The notes under the pieces were generated by a model. That model was not told where the DNA came from. It saw only the letters and a program-made list of their open reading frames with translations, and ran no database searches. A stretch of 64,000 nt of DNA from Pomphorhynchus laevis (taxonomy: Eukaryota > Acanthocephala > Palaeacanthocephala > Echinorhynchida > Pomphorhynchidae): the NCBI GenBank assembly GCA_012934845.2, contig WNNJ02000350.1:62001-126000 (forward strand), written 5' to 3'. The first letter of the stretch is position 1. Each line of letters begins with the position of its first letter. The translations under genes and the position numbers were made by a program. Below, piece by piece: positions 10,325-22,775 of the stretch.

Positions 10325-10929
10325 ACAGATCAGATCAGAGGTTATAACTGAGGTTATAATACTGGGAAAACAAAGTCTACATGCCAATAATAACTTGTCA
10401 GTAGAACAAATTAGAACAGATAACTTATCGTATTTTATACTATATATAAATAAAAATAAATAAAAAATGTAATTTAAAACAAAAGTCAATTGTTATGATA
10501 GTCAATTGTTAGGATAAGAGTCTAGAGTAAATTACCCGAGCCAAATGCGTGGCTATCTTCCAAATGCTTTCTAATTTAAACTTTTGTGTAAACCATTTTG
10601 ATTTAAAAACTTTTTTGGTTATTTTTCATAAATTGCAGCTCTTTTAGTCGAGAGATGCCCTTGTTACACGCTGCTATCTATATTAGGCTCAACGAAAAAC
10701 AAGAAAAAAGTAAAGTAATAATATGTTAAAGATTATCGTCATTCAGGAATCGCATCGTTGTAAAGAGTTGTAATAGATTTTACTTCTCAAGTAATTTCGT
10801 TGTAAATTGTTAAGCATTAGCGTGAAGTGAACAGAGGAAGATTTTTATTATATATCGACTTCCAAAGGAGCTGAAGCTCGTAGGATAGCTTTACATCAAA
10901 ATAAAAAATATAAATATAAAAAACAGCAT
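10325..10929. other. AT-rich spacer, no gene seen
   Basis: No convincing frame or known repeat apart from a short duplication of GTCAATTGTTA near 10485-10510. The right part probably holds the 3' UTR of relic L-C. Confidence 0.5.
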
Positions 10930-11523
10930 GAAATGAAGAAAAAGTCATCAATAATCCAAGAGTTCAAATTTGAGTCGTTTCTTGAATTGCACAGCAGTAC
11001 AACTGTTGATCACCCAAGGCGGTAGTCAGTTCCATTGTTTACAGACGCGATCAACCAAAATCGTACAATTTGCTCGAGTTTTGAACTATAATTCATGCAC
11101 AGCTCGTGTCCATGTAACATTGAGGAGCCACAGAGGCGGAACATCTGCTTCAATGGTTGGTTAGGCACATGCAGCGACATCTACACCAGTGTTAGATCTG
11201 CAATCATAAGATCAAATTCAATGGATCTGATACTCATCGCATCGAGCCTATTAGAATAGGGGTATGGAGTGAATTGTCGGAACCAAATGCGTGGCTCTCT
11301 TCAAAATGCTTTTGAATTCAATCAATTCTGATTTTAGTTGAAGGTGTGTCGCCTGAGAAGCATAAAGCATATGCGATTTTAAGAGACTTGCATATACAAT
11401 GTATAATGACTTTGGCTCAAGTCGTCCAACGTTTTGATAGAGGAAGCTTAACCCCTTTATTAACCTAATAAAGGGGTCATAATAAACTTTTATTATGCAA
11501 AATAAAAGTTTAAAATGAGTCAT
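10930..11523 (-). mobile_element. LINE relic L-C, RT C-terminal part only
   Basis: Minus strand, 5' truncated. 11523-11251 reads FLYQNVGRLEPKSLYIVYASL, then FKSILKRATHLV, the thumb region of a CR1/L2-like RT. In another frame, 11100-10960 reads NCTILVDRVCKQWN, then LPPWVINSCTAVQFKKRL, the usual WN-x-LP-x-V end. At least one frameshift and one stop, so this is an old dead copy. The family may be close to L-D. Confidence 0.6.
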
Positions 11524-11689
11524 TAAAAATTATTGATTTAAAAAAAATAAAACGACATCAATAAAACATCAATAAAAAATTACTTTATTAAAAGTTGATA
11601 TCAACTTTTAACAGAAAAATTCAAATTAGGAAGCAAATTATAGATGACTAGTTTGCTAGTTTGAGGTAGGTTTTCAAATTGAAGGTTAC

Positions 11690-12150
11690 ACCTCCTCCAC
11701 CAACGCTGATTTAATTATTATTAAATACAACAGCAGCAAAATAGCGTAGAGCTCGTACAGGCTGGGTACAGGGTAAAAGAATATCAATGAAAATCCGATT
11801 GTTCTAAGTTAGTACATTCTTCAGACTTTTCTTAAAGGACAAAATACTGAAGGCCAAAACCACTTGGCTTGGTAGCTTATTTCAGCTTTTCCACGTTTGG
11901 TTGACAATTGTGTTAAATCTTCTTCGTGGACGAATGTGGGTCTTTAAAGTGAGGTGATGTCTCCTTAATCTGTTTGAATTTCGAAGTCCGAACAGTTTAC
12001 GACAAACATGTTCCCTCTGCCCTTTTTAAACGTCAAGTGTTGTCCACACAAACATTAAATCAAAGGTCTTTAAAGATTTCTTCACTGTGGTCACACCAAG
12101 TGCGTGGAGTTGAAAAATGAATGAGAGCTTGCGTTGGGTGTGTACCTAAA
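11690..12150 (-). mobile_element. LINE L-D 3' end, copy 1
   Basis: Shares about 420 bp with 15643-16067, roughly 90 percent identical and in the same orientation. The minus strand encodes the RT C-terminus (RGYHLTLKTHIRP-type sequence, then WNKLPS-like). The 3' end (11690-11725) reads GCTGCTGTTGTATTTAATAATAAT, again a TAA-type tail. The 5' end is truncated near 12150. This and copy 2 bracket the RLE-type element. The left flank (11645-11705) resembles the long inverted repeat at 49.4-50.2 kb. Confidence 0.75.
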
Positions 12151-12540
12151 AAACTCTGTGAAATAAATATATAGAATAAATAATATACAAGATATAAATA
12201 ACTACTTACACGATCCTTTACATCAATCCTTTACAATGATCTATACGACGATCTTACAACGATCTATACGATAATCTTAAGGATCTATACAACGTTTTAA
12301 GATCATATTTTGGTACAGAGAGATATCATACATTTCAGATTATTCCTCTAACTGATTATTCGTGGTTATAATAAAAATATACTTACAATATAATATTGTA
12401 ATATTACAATACAATATTATAATATTATTATAATATTGAAATACAATATTATAATATTGTATTATACTATTGTTATAATATAATATTGTAATATTATAAT
12501 ATTGTAATATTACCCAAAGTTTTCATGCCAAGAGGTCAAC
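12150..12540. repeat. AT microsatellite (AATATT-type) and spacer
   Basis: 12385-12512 is an array of TAATATTGTAATATTATAAT-like words, almost wholly A and T and locally palindromic. Similar tracts occur near 62.25 and 63.27 kb. The rest of the spacer has short GATCTATACGACGATC-like repeats (12230-12290) and no gene. Confidence 0.75.
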
Positions 12541-15530
12541 CGGCAAGTATCGTGAGATGATGTACGTGCAACGGTCAAGCAGCGAAATGCAAAAGTTGCA
12601 AGTGTGCGCGAGCAGGAAAGCCATGTATCAATTGTTCAGTTTTGAGTAATAGAGTAAGCCCAAACATTTCTCGACAAGGTCGTCGGATTCAGCAAGTTTC
12701 TAGAGCAGATGAGAATTACGATAGTGGTATTTTCCCACGGCCACAGAATGTTCAAGCGGATGAAGAATCAAGCTCAATCCAAGAGAATACACATGAGCTG
12801 TATTGATTTCGATAATGCTATTCTTGACGCTTACAACGAGGTCATCAATTGGACCTTAAATTTATGTCTTACTAAAGTGCGATGCAAATAAAGAATTCAT
12901 AAACTGCATGGCAGATTTATACTCAACGGCTGCTTCCATTGTTGATACGAGACGAGCACTAGTGACAACAGTGGTTTTTGGTCAAGTCATTTTGCAGAGG
13001 ACATTCAGGTACACAACTTCAATATGTAGAGCAAATATTTGTCGCAGATTGTCTTTGTGGCGCGACCGGTGTCCGCTCGATCTTATGTGTGAAGCCCGGA
13101 TATTGCAACGTGAGAAGTCGATTCATTGCCCAAAGTCAAACTCTTGTAAAAGTTGGGTGGCAACATTCTGTAAATTAATGTCACAATGGCAAAACTCAAT
13201 TAGCCATGAAACTCTTGGCAGACCCACTACGTGACTTTAAGGTGTTGTCACATAACGATACATTTGAGAATAAGACAGTCAAGGAAAAATTAATTGAACT
13301 TCATCCTAGTAGAGGTTTTGTCAATGACGCAGATATTTTAAAGAATCATGTGGCAAATGTAGTACAACATCATCCTGTTCGCTTCTCCGAAATAACATCG
13401 CTGGACGTAGTTAGGGTTGCTCGGAGGGCCAAGGGTGCTGCTGACCCATCTGGTGTGGATGCCTTATTATGGCGGAAAATGCTCGAATCGTTTGATGACA
13501 GTTCAGAAAAGTTAACTTCGAGTTTAGCAGAGTTCGCAATATCTATAACATCGAACAAGTACTTAATAAATGATCTTGAAGCGTTTACAGCATGCAGATT
13601 GATCTCACTCAATAAAGACCTGAAATCCGTCCGATTGGAATTGGGGATGTACATCGAAGAATCATAGGAAAGATTCTCGCCAGTAGAATTTCCTTGGATC
13701 CGCAAAAGACTGTTTCGTGTAAACAACTTGCCGCAGGTCAAAAATGTGGTGTCGAAACAACACTGCATTCAATAAGAGGCCTTTTCGAGGGGGGATTGTC
13801 GTCCTGTATCTTGCAGTTATATGCTAAAAATGCCTTTAATTTGATAAATCGAAAGGTTGCGCTGAAAAATGTAAACTATGTATGTCCTGTTTTGACGACG
13901 ATCCTTACGAACATGTATAGCCGTAACCCTTCACTCTCGCTGGAAGTTGGAGAAATTCATTCTTGTGAAGAGTTTACACAAGGCGATCCGCTGGTGATAA
14001 TTGCTTTCAGCGTAACGTCCATTCCATTGATACAGAGAATAAGAAGGGAAGTTCCTGAAGTGCAGCATAGATGGTTTGCGGATGACACATACTGCGTCAG
14101 AAGCGCCGATGAGCTCATTAGATTGGAATTTAATGCGTCTTATAGGCCCTCAATACGGGTATTTTTTGAACGAAAGTAAGTGTCGCTTGTTGGTTCACGA
14201 AGGTTGTATTGATGATGTTTCGGAATTATTTGCTGGATCTGACCTACATGTCGTGGATAATGATCTGAGTTTTGGGATCCGTGATTGGGACAGATGAGTA
14301 CACTTCAAGGTTTTTATCCAGGAAGACAGTTATATGGATGTCAACGATCCAGAACCTGGTACAAGTTGCAAAGGAGAGTCCGCATGTTGCCTTCACTGCG
14401 CTTACCCGAGCATTGCAGTTTCAATGAAACTTCTTAAGGCGTACCTGCATTTTGAAGGGTCTCCGTTGGAATGCATTTCGGAGGCTATACGTCAAAATTT
14501 GATTCCTGTAATTTTAGGCAGTGAATTGAATGAGAAACTCGAAAATATTATTCAACTTCCTTGCTGCTTTGGAGGTCTTGGCATTGCATTTCCACATGGA
14601 GAGTCTGAGGTGGCGTATAATTGTTCGCGGGAAATGTGCAGACCTTTGTTGGAAGGATTTACTGGTGAAGAATTTGGACAAGTTCAGGATACGATTACTA
14701 CACAATTTCGTAGAGAAAACGAGGTACGTCTAAAGTTGAAAGTTTCAGCTGCTCAGCTGGCATGTGAACAAAGATCTGTCATCTTAAAGTACTCTGCATG
14801 CACAGGAGCTTCTACTTGGCTTTTGGCCAAACCGATCGAAAATCTGAGTCAGCTTTTAAATAGACAGTAATTTCACGATGCAATCGCAGTGAGATATGGT
14901 ATACGACCATCTGACGCTCTCTCAAAGTGTTCTTGTGGTTTAGACTTCGAAGTGACGCACTCGTTGGCTTGCCAATCTGGTGGAATGCCGACAGTTCGTC
15001 ATAATATCATTCGTGATATTCTTGCCAACGAACTGTCTCACTTATGTAGCAGTGTATCGGTTGAGCCGAGTCTCCAGTCAATCCCAGATGAACTAATTTT
15101 TAAGGTTGGTACCACAACTACAGATGCATGCGCGCGTCTGGATATTGGGTGTAACTGTCTCTTGGGCGATAGAACGGAGGCGGTCCTTACTGGACGTATA
15201 CATATTTAGTCGCCTTGCTCCGTCATATACGTCCTGACCAATTGAAAGTCATTCCCGCCATCATGAGCATCGGAAAATTGCCAAGTACGGCAAATGAGTT
15301 ACGAGGCTTGAGAAGGCGTATTTCATCCCTGTGATCTTTGCTGCAAATGGCGGTATAGGTCCGTTCGCGTCCTTCTTTCTGAAGAGAATTGCTATGCTGA
15401 TTTCTTCACGCCGTAAATTCACTAATAGCGAAAGCATCCGTTCAATTCGGACGATTGTTGGTATCGCCCTACCAAAATGTCCTCTGCCTATATTAGGGGA
15501 GATCGATTGACGAGAGGTCACTCAGTTAAA
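12540..15530 (+). mobile_element. RLE-type non-LTR retroelement, decayed
   Basis: A single-ORF-type element on the plus strand, in pieces. Near 12580-12660 is a Cys cluster (CTCN, KCKSCKCA, GKPCINC), an N-terminal finger I associate with this RT family. 13030-13330 gives ANICRRLSLWRDR and ATFCKLM, then KLIELHPSRGF. The RT spans 13370-14300 with GVDALLWRKML, ACRLISLNKD, LYAKNAFNLINRK, TQGDPL and the catalytic WFADDTYC. 14889-15210 has a zinc site (CSCGLDFEVTHSLAC) and GARLD-type residues (DACARLDIG). 15265-15500 gives AYFIPVIFAANGGIG, then ASFFLKRIAML. The last two resemble the CCHC plus restriction-like endonuclease end of R2-type elements. At least six frame breaks; inactive. Confidence 0.65.
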
Positions 15531-15642
15531 CATTGGGGTGCTTAAGAAGATTTTGAAGTATACGTTTTGTTTGATTGAAACTATGCCCATTTGCGGGAAC
15601 CATTCTGTACTGCTTGGTAATAAATAAATGGTTAGTAAAAAA

Positions 15643-16600
15643 TTAAATATAACAGCAGCAAAAGAGTGTAGAGCTCGTACAGTGTGGGTACAGGGTAAAA
15701 AATATTAATGAAAATCCGATTGTTCTAAGTTAGTACACTCTTCAGACTTTTCTTGAAGGACAAAATACTGGAGGCCGAAACCACTTGACTTGGTAGCTTA
15801 TTCCAGCTTTTCCACGTTCGGTTGACAATTGTGTTAAATCTTCTTTGTGGACGAATGTGGGTCTTTAACGTGAGGTGATATCCCCTTAATCTGTTTGAAT
15901 TTCGAAGTTTGAACAGTTTACGACAAACATGTTCCATCTGGCCTTTTTGAACATTAAGCGTTGCCCACGCAAACATTAAATTAGAGGACTTTAAAGATTT
16001 CTACACTGTGGTCACACCAAGTGCGTGGAGTCGAAAAATGAATAAGAGCTTGCGTTGGGTGGGTACAAGATGTGTGGCCTTGCGTAATATGGATTCGTAC
16101 AGGTTCATCTATGTCGTAGTTTGAGGTTGGCAGGCAGGTGAAGCGTATCTCATTAAAGATAAGACATAAGCATTGTAAATTAACTTAAAACTGGATGCGT
16201 CAAGCTGGTCAATGGTCCTTCTAATAACTCCTAAAATTCGAAGGGCATTTTGCAACTGTGTGACTGGTATGTGGGATGGTTGATAAGCTTCTATTTACGA
16301 TCATCCAAGGTCTTGAAATTGGGGAACTGTTTCAATTTCTCTTCCGTCAATGGTAAATGACGAATTGATGTGTAGATGTCCGATGCGCATATGTTTTGAC
16401 TTATCAGGGTTTAATACCAGTCCCCGTTGATTACACCAGACCTTAATATTGTCAATGTCTCTCTGAAGTATCATTGGATCCCGGTTATCGATTATTAGTC
16501 GCCAAATTTTCAAGTCGTCGGCATATAAACCACATGTTTGTAGGTTTATCGGCAACCAAATGCTAGTACAATGCCGATCAATAGCATGAAACAGAATCTC
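15643..16600 (-). mobile_element. LINE L-D, copy 2, RT C-terminal half
   Basis: Minus strand. 16555-16301 encodes the RT core around LYADDLKIWRLI, then WCNQRGLVLNPDKSKHM. 15976-15725 encodes RGYHLTLKTHIRP, then WKSWNKLPSQVVSASS and a FKKSLKSVLT end. The frames are interrupted between these blocks (about 15980-16300). The 5' part is missing. It is in direct orientation with copy 1 and about 10 percent diverged from it, so the two are more likely separate insertions than a recent duplication. Confidence 0.75.
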
Positions 16601-16714
16601 ATAATTCTTAAATAAGTTAAATGTGCAAACTCCGTTAGCAATATAAGTGAGTTTTCAAGATAAGTAAATACACGCGTGTTAATACTAAATCATCTTTAGG
16701 AATCAAATCATTTT

Positions 16715-16746
16715 AAATGAATTGTCTTCGAGAAGACAATTCATTT
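16715..16746. other. Perfect 15-bp inverted repeat, 2-nt spacer
   Basis: AAATGAATTGTCTTC, then GA, then its exact reverse complement. Such a compact hairpin is unlikely by chance here. Function unknown. Similar compact hairpins occur at 21944, 28083, 58221 and 62.78 kb. Confidence 0.8.
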
Positions 16747-16879
16747 TTAATCTTATCTCTAAGATTCTTTATTGGATGATCATTATCTCGATAACAAAGA
16801 TAGAGCATATGATCATAACATCAAAACGTGAAAAACAAATTAATCACAAGAGAAAAAGAAATTAATGTCAAGTCATTAA

Positions 16880-17100
16880 GTGTCTCTTTACCATAATTTA
16901 AACGTCTATGTGACTGGCTGCAGACTTCCTCGGATGTAAGGCCATTCCATATCGACGCAATTTGATCAATAATATTTCAGTCCGTTTTGCGTTTAAGCAG
17001 TCATTTTTTTTCGCAGAATATTACCGCACAATACTCAGACAGCATTCTATTCACATAGAGTCTGAATTAAAGGAAGACATTGCTCGATGCAGCCTGAGTT
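16880..17100 (-). mobile_element. Possible LINE relic, RT C-terminal end
   Basis: The minus strand reads DQIASIWNGLTSEEVCSQSH, like the WN-x-LP-x-EVV end of CR1-like RTs, but is too short and decayed for a family call. The flanks to 17795 show no gene. Near 17580-17630 the plus strand reads LHNKANRICGSLLT, which may be another RT scrap. Confidence 0.35.
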
Positions 17101-17796
17101 GAGGCTGAACTATTAGAACAGATTGATCGAATAACATATAACATACTAATACCGCGTCGCAATATTTCAAATACACAAATGATTAATCGTTTTCATAGTA
17201 TCGGAGAATAATGACTACGAATTAAAGGGAATTTAACTACGAATTAAAGGGAATTTCTAATCGAACAATTTATAGGATGCTTATAATCACGAATAAGACT
17301 GTTCATTTGATCCCTAAACTCTCAAAGCTTTAAAATGATTTCAACTCATATTTTTTAAACTGTAAATCAATAATCTGCATAAATACGTCGAAGTACTTCG
17401 TCTATCAATTTCCGGATATTTATCGTGCAATGAACCTTTGTGTATAGTCTTGCAACACGTACTCTTCGAGTCTGTTGATTTAAAAACGTTTAAAATACAT
17501 CAAACTAAACAATAGTTTTGTAAAATATTTATACAATTATATCGCCTATGATACTGTATGCTTATGTCATCCAGTTACTGAGATTGCACAATAAGGCAAA
17601 TAGGATATGTGGCAGTCTCCTGACTTTGACATGAAGTGATTTTGGCAAATTCACCAATTGCTCATAGTATATAAATGTGGCTTTCGTAAATTTACCAAAG
17701 AAGCTGAGGAATATCTAACAATAGTATGTTCTTAGTTACTATAATACTTCTTGCTGGTGTAAAAGATTCCTCATAATTTTTAAAATTACCTCTGGT

Positions 17797-17840
17797 ATAT
17801 AAACTTGTTGTTTCTTCACTAATAATTGTATAGCTGTTTT
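17797..17840 (+). repeat. Possible older fragment of the fossil A LTR
   Basis: TATATAAACTTGTTGTTTC resembles the start of the fossil A LTR 125 bp further on. Between them, 17870-17921 reads like the acidic end of a related pol frame running into the LTR, so an older copy may have been overlaid. Confidence 0.35.
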
Positions 17841-17921
17841 GGAGATGTGGTTAATTGACGATTAGAAACAGGATTAATAGATGATAGTCATTCGTTTGAC
17901 GACTTCGACGTGAACACTGAG

Positions 17922-18006
17922 TGATATATAAACTTGTTGTTACTTTACAAATTTGACACTATTTTAGATTTGTGAATAAAAGCCTTTCTTATCGGTTTCT
18001 GTCTCA
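17922..18006 (+). repeat. 5' LTR of fossil A, with primer site just inside
   Basis: 85 bp starting TGATATATAAACTTG and ending TCTCA. Inside, 17968-17981 (ATTTGTGAATAAAA) is exactly complementary to 18008-18021 (TTTTATTCACAAAT), which begins one base past the LTR where a primer-binding site sits. Confidence 0.85.
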
Positions 18007-21000
18007 ATTTTATTCACAAATTGTTGACTTATGGACACTCTCTTCAAACCCGACATTTTGAAACTGACGCCTGACTCAATCGATGTAGAGCGGGAATGGA
18101 GACGTTGGCAATATCGTTTCAACGTTTTCTGTAGTCGCATGAAAGTAAATACCGATAAAGAAAAACTCGATCTATTGAAGATTTCCGTATTCGCACTATT
18201 ATTCGATAAAATCTACGAATGCACTACATTTGAGGCTGCCAGCCAAGCGCTTGAGAATACATTTATCAAAACAGTCAATGCTGTATGCAGGTGCCATCTA
18301 CTCTGCACTCTCAAACAAACAGCTGACCAGACAATAGCTCAATATATCGAAGTTCTCGAAACACTTGCTCATCAATGCCCTTTTCAAAACGTGACAGCAT
18401 CTGAGCTCCGTGACATTCTAGTGTGCGACTCATTCATTGTAGGTGTGCAATCTAACGAAATTCGGCAGCGTATACTCGAAACAGACCGGAACGACAAGGG
18501 GGTTTTCCAAATCGCCCGAACTGTAGAGTTAGCCCAAGTGCAAGTGACCACCTACCAACACCAATCTGAATGTCAAGTAAATGCGGTTTCGAAAAAGTGC
18601 GACGCTGTTGGTGCCGATTCAGAGAGGTCTAAAGAGGACGTCTTAGCGGATACTTGTCCTAAATACAAAAATCAGTGTTTTGTCTGCGGAGGCAGAAGAC
18701 ATGAGCGTTACAATTGCCCGGCCCGTAACGCTGAATGTACGTATTGCAATAAATGGGGGGGGGCACTACGCGAAGGTTGGCCAATCCAATCTGCGTCGAC
18801 AATCAAGTTCGAAATATTCACATCGTAATACGTACTCCGATTCTTTTAATGTCGAGTCTTCTAATTGCGCACACATTCTCAATGCATGCAACATACCACT
18901 GCACTCGAAGTTGAATAGCCTCGTGATCGATGTGTCTGCAAGCAGACATACTATAAAGGCGTTACTAAACACAGGCAGCTCTTCTAACTTCATTGACCCT
19001 GCTACAGTACGAAAACTGTCACTGAATACCGAAGCCTGTTTAGTAAAAGTGTCTATGGCTAATTTGGCTCACAGTTCAGTCTGGAATAAGATATGTTCTG
19101 CCACAATCTCATACCGTGGTAGAGAGTACGAAGATGCACCGTTCGTCATCATGCTAAAACAATGCTGTCCAGTCATTCTCGGCAATCCTTTCATAAATCT
19201 GCATTATGGAATATCAATCAAACTGTTGAGTCATGCCAGCAAGCAACAACTTATTATTAGACAGTTATCGTGCATTGATCTGCCTGCTCCCTCTTTATTT
19301 CCGGATGACCATAAGAGATGGAAGCCTATCGCTACTCCTCGCCGTCATACCCGAGAAAACGACCGTTTTATCGATTCCGAAATCAAACGATTGCTCAAAT
19401 TATAACATAATTGAACCTTGTCGTTCTGCCTGGCGGGCACAAGTATTAGTCTACATAAAGATGGTACACCACGCATTGTCGTCGACTACTCACAAACAGT
19501 AAATATGCTTACAGTCCTTGATGCTAACCCAGTCCCAAACATCGATGACCTCATAAATAAGATATCTAATAACAAAGTCTTCAGTACCTTCGACCTTAAA
19601 AATGCGTATCACCAAATACCAATGAAAAATGATGAAAAATATTTGACCGCATTTGAAGCTAATGGACAATTGTTCCAGTTCCGAAGAGTTCTTTTCGGCT
19701 TAACGAATGCTATCGCAGTTTTCCAGAGAATAATAAACGATATTATCGTCAGAAAAGAGCTACAAAATACGTACGCATACTTGGATGATATCATTGTATG
19801 TGGAGAAACTCAACTGCAGCATGATCAAAACATCGAAAGATTTCGTGCAGCTGCGTCCAAATACAACATTACTCTCAACGAGTATAAGTGCATGCTCAAC
19901 AAGACAATAATCAATATCCTGGGATATCAAATCGGAAATGAGATCAAACGACTAGACCCAACGCGCGTAAAGGCATTACATGACTTAAAATTCCCCTGCA
20001 ATCATAAAGAATTACTTAGGACTATTGGTCTATTCTCATATTACTCAAAGTAGGTCTGCGACTACTCGAAACTTGTCTTGCCTCTGGCTAATGTTATACT
20101 TTTCCAGCTCCGAAAGAAACAGTACATGCGTTCCAACGCATCTGGGCTGAAATCGTTTCTGCTACCGTGAGTTCCATCGACTTCTCACTTCCTTTCAAAG
20201 TTGAAACTGACGCATTCGATCAAGCAATAGGTGCTGTTTTGACTCAAGGAGGAAAACCTGTAGCTATCTTTACCCGTTCGATAGGAAAGCAATCTTCCAA
20301 TTTGGCTTCAATAGAGAAAGAGGCTATAGCTATTGTAGATTCCATACGCTTTTGGAAGCATTATTTGTCGGGAAAAACCTTCAGTGTTGTGACCGATCAG
20401 CGCTCCGTTGCGTTCATTTTTAACCGCGTTCATAAGAGCAATATCAAGAATGAAAAGGTTCAACGGTGGTGCCTTGACCTCTCTGAATTCAAGTTTCATA
20501 TACAATACAGACCCGGAGGTTTTAATGAAGCGGCAGATTCCATGTCTCGATACATGTGCTATTATACTAATGGCTTCTTTAGTCTTCAGAAAAGTATCCC
20601 ACTTCTCGAAGAAATCCATGATAATTTATGCCATCCAGGAGTCAGTCGGCTGTATCATTTTGTGCAGTCACACCAACTACCATACAGCTCCGAGAACGTG
20701 AGACATGTCGTTAGCCAATGCAAGGAATGTTCAATCTTAAAGCCTCGTTTCTTCAAGCTACCATATTCGTCGTTTATTAAAGTATTAAAACCATTCGAAC
20801 GATTATTCATGGATTTAAAGGGCCCACTTCCTTCGAATACCAATCGCAAATATTTACTAACCGTAATCGACGAGTTTTCCAGATATCTTTTCGCATTTGC
20901 TTGTTCCGATACTTCTTCGGCAACCGTAATCAAATGTCTTAAAAGTCTCACATCAGTTTTCGGTCTTCCCAAGAATGTTCATACATACCGTGGAATGTCA

Positions 21001-21772
21001 TTTATGTCAAAGACCTCATCGACTATTTGGCAAGCATCGGAACTTCGGTGAGTCACTAGTCACCGTACAACCCCAGAGGCAACGGCCAAATAGAGCGCTA
21101 TGATAGTATCATCTGGAACACTATTAAACTACGCCTTTACAATCTCAATCTGCCTATAGCCAACTGGGAAAGTGTGCTGACAGAGAGTTTGTAAGCTATT
21201 CGGGGACTTCTATGTAATCAACTGAACCCACTCTACACGATCGCATCTTCCAATTCAATCGCCGACCTATGCTGAAGTATAATCTACCGGACTGGGTGAC
21301 GAGGTCTAGTCCAGTATACGTGCGGAACTTCAACCAGACTAGCAAGTACGACGATCCGTTAGTACGCGCAACGTTGATCAACGCGGATTCGCATAACGCT
21401 CAGATTTTATATCCATCTGGTCGAGAAGCCAATATAGCCACACGTCACATGTCACGATGTCCAAATGGCGATTCAAAGCTTTCGAACACCTACGACAGAA
21501 CTTTAAACAATGATGGTAACGCCGCAAGAACGGTTAAAAGTAACGTTAACTCTACTGCCAACGATCCAAAGGGACCCAATACAGACAGAATTGATAATCT
21601 GCCTAAGCATGCAAATCAAGTTTTCCCATAAAGTGAGTTAACTGATATCTCCACTGGCCAATATATACCATTTTCCTATGAAGATAAAGACGATGAAGTG
21701 GTGATGGGTACAAAAGACCAAGAAGAGCAATAAGAACGCCTGGCTACTTGAAAGACTATCACCGAGGATGAA

Positions 21773-21860
21773 TGATATATAAACTTGTTGTTACTTTACT
21801 AACTTCTTAACACTATTTTAGATTTGTGAATAAGAACCTTTCTTATTGGTTTCTGTCTCA
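21773..21860 (+). repeat. 3' LTR of fossil A
   Basis: 88 bp starting TGATATATAAACTTG and ending TCTCA. It matches the 5' LTR with several substitutions and a 3-bp length difference. Confidence 0.85.
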
Positions 21861-21943
21861 ACCTCACTGTACGTTTACATAAAAAGATAAAGGGTTCGTG
21901 TTTAATATTATTCTAAAGTTGTGCATCTTAACAATGATGCACA

Positions 21944-21970
21944 ATGATCAGAATGAATTATTCTGATCAT
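21944..21970. other. 11-bp perfect inverted repeat
   Basis: ATGATCAGAAT, GAATT, ATTCTGATCAT, just outside the 3' LTR of fossil A. Weaker pairing continues outward. No known role. Confidence 0.7.
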
Positions 21971-22149
21971 GTTGCGCGTCCAGCCAGTTTAAAGAAAACG
22001 ATTAGTGTAAGGAAAACTATACTGATTACGATAAAATTAGTTCGATATTGAGCTTGGTAAAGTGGCCTTGTGTGGGAACAATTGGTGTTCACGTGGCGTT
22101 GTCATTCTTTCACGTTACATTAACTAATCTGCTTTACAAATTTTCTATT

Positions 22150-22310
22150 ATGTAACACGTAAACCAGATCCTTCCAAACCCAAATGGTTCGATAACGAGT
22201 TGACTCGTGCTTTTGAGAACGAGATGTTTTCATGTTATTTAAGCGTGGTATTGGCTCTTACATATCTTATACTGCAATTCGCAAGAGAGTAACGTCTTTT
22301 AAACGTCAGA
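22150..22310 (+). mobile_element. LINE relic, endonuclease-RT linker
   Basis: The plus strand reads KPKWFDNELTRAFEN, then after a frame change YTAIRKRVTSFKRQNLF. This is the SPWFDSEL and KR-x-FE linker seen in L-A, L-G and L-H. Too short to assign to a family. Confidence 0.5.
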
Positions 22311-22312
22311 AT

Positions 22313-22730
22313 TTATTTATTTAACGTGGCAAATGCGTGCCCGCTCTTACGCTTAAAAGTTCACTAACAAAAATACAAAAAAAGTAAAGCAGATAAATTA
22401 GTTAAATTGTTTAAATGGGATCGGATTTGACATTTAAATCACCGTAGGGAGGGTGATTAGCGTATAAATGAGCAGATAATTCCACGAGAGAGGAGCAGCC
22501 ACAAGACCGAAGCGGAAGGCAATTGTGGTAGAGACGTTTATGACATTAAAAGAAAGTAATTACTGGAACTCAAGAAACATAAACTGGACGAGAATTATAA
22601 AGAAGATGAAGGTTGAAAAGGGAATAGGTATAAAAAGTTACCTAAATCCACTCATCTTCCTCTACAAAAAGTTACGAGGCATAATGCAATGGAAAGAAAA
22701 CGAATTTGAACACGATATAATATAATATAT
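22313..22730 (-). mobile_element. L-B family 3' fragment
   Basis: The minus strand starts at the family 3' terminus (GGCACGCATTTGCCACG, then AAATAAAT). The upstream part matches the RT C-terminal coding of L-B but is decayed. It is truncated near 22725 at a TATA-rich tract. Confidence 0.7.
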
Positions 22731-22775
22731 TATATTAATATATTTATAAATTATTAGCTCCAATAATATTATTAT

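Larger units (their letters stand above)
17922..21860 (+). mobile_element. Ty3/gypsy LTR retrotransposon fossil A
   Basis: About 3.94 kb bounded by short LTRs (85 and 88 bp, TG...CA). Parts in order: LTR, primer site, gag (from about 18031, MDTLFKP start), a CCHC zinc-knuckle region near 18670-18760, aspartic protease (about 18950-19200), reverse transcriptase with YLDDII (about 19400-20060), RNase H (about 20160-20540), integrase zinc and DDE regions (about 20600-21180), and a C-terminal tail ending near the 3' LTR. No envelope gene. The short LTRs and gag type suggest a mag-like lineage. It is clearly broken, with at least six breaks, and the LTRs differ at several sites, so it is the oldest of the three gypsy copies here. 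No target duplication was recognised. Confidence 0.85.

Noticed and set aside
12385-12512. CRISPR-like or regulatory array
   Set aside because: It is an AT microsatellite without spacers, and the genome is eukaryotic.
13370-13768. Minus-strand 132-codon frame
   Set aside because: It is antisense to the RT core of the RLE-type element.
22525-22725. 66-codon plus-strand frame
   Set aside because: It is antisense to an L-B family 3' fragment.
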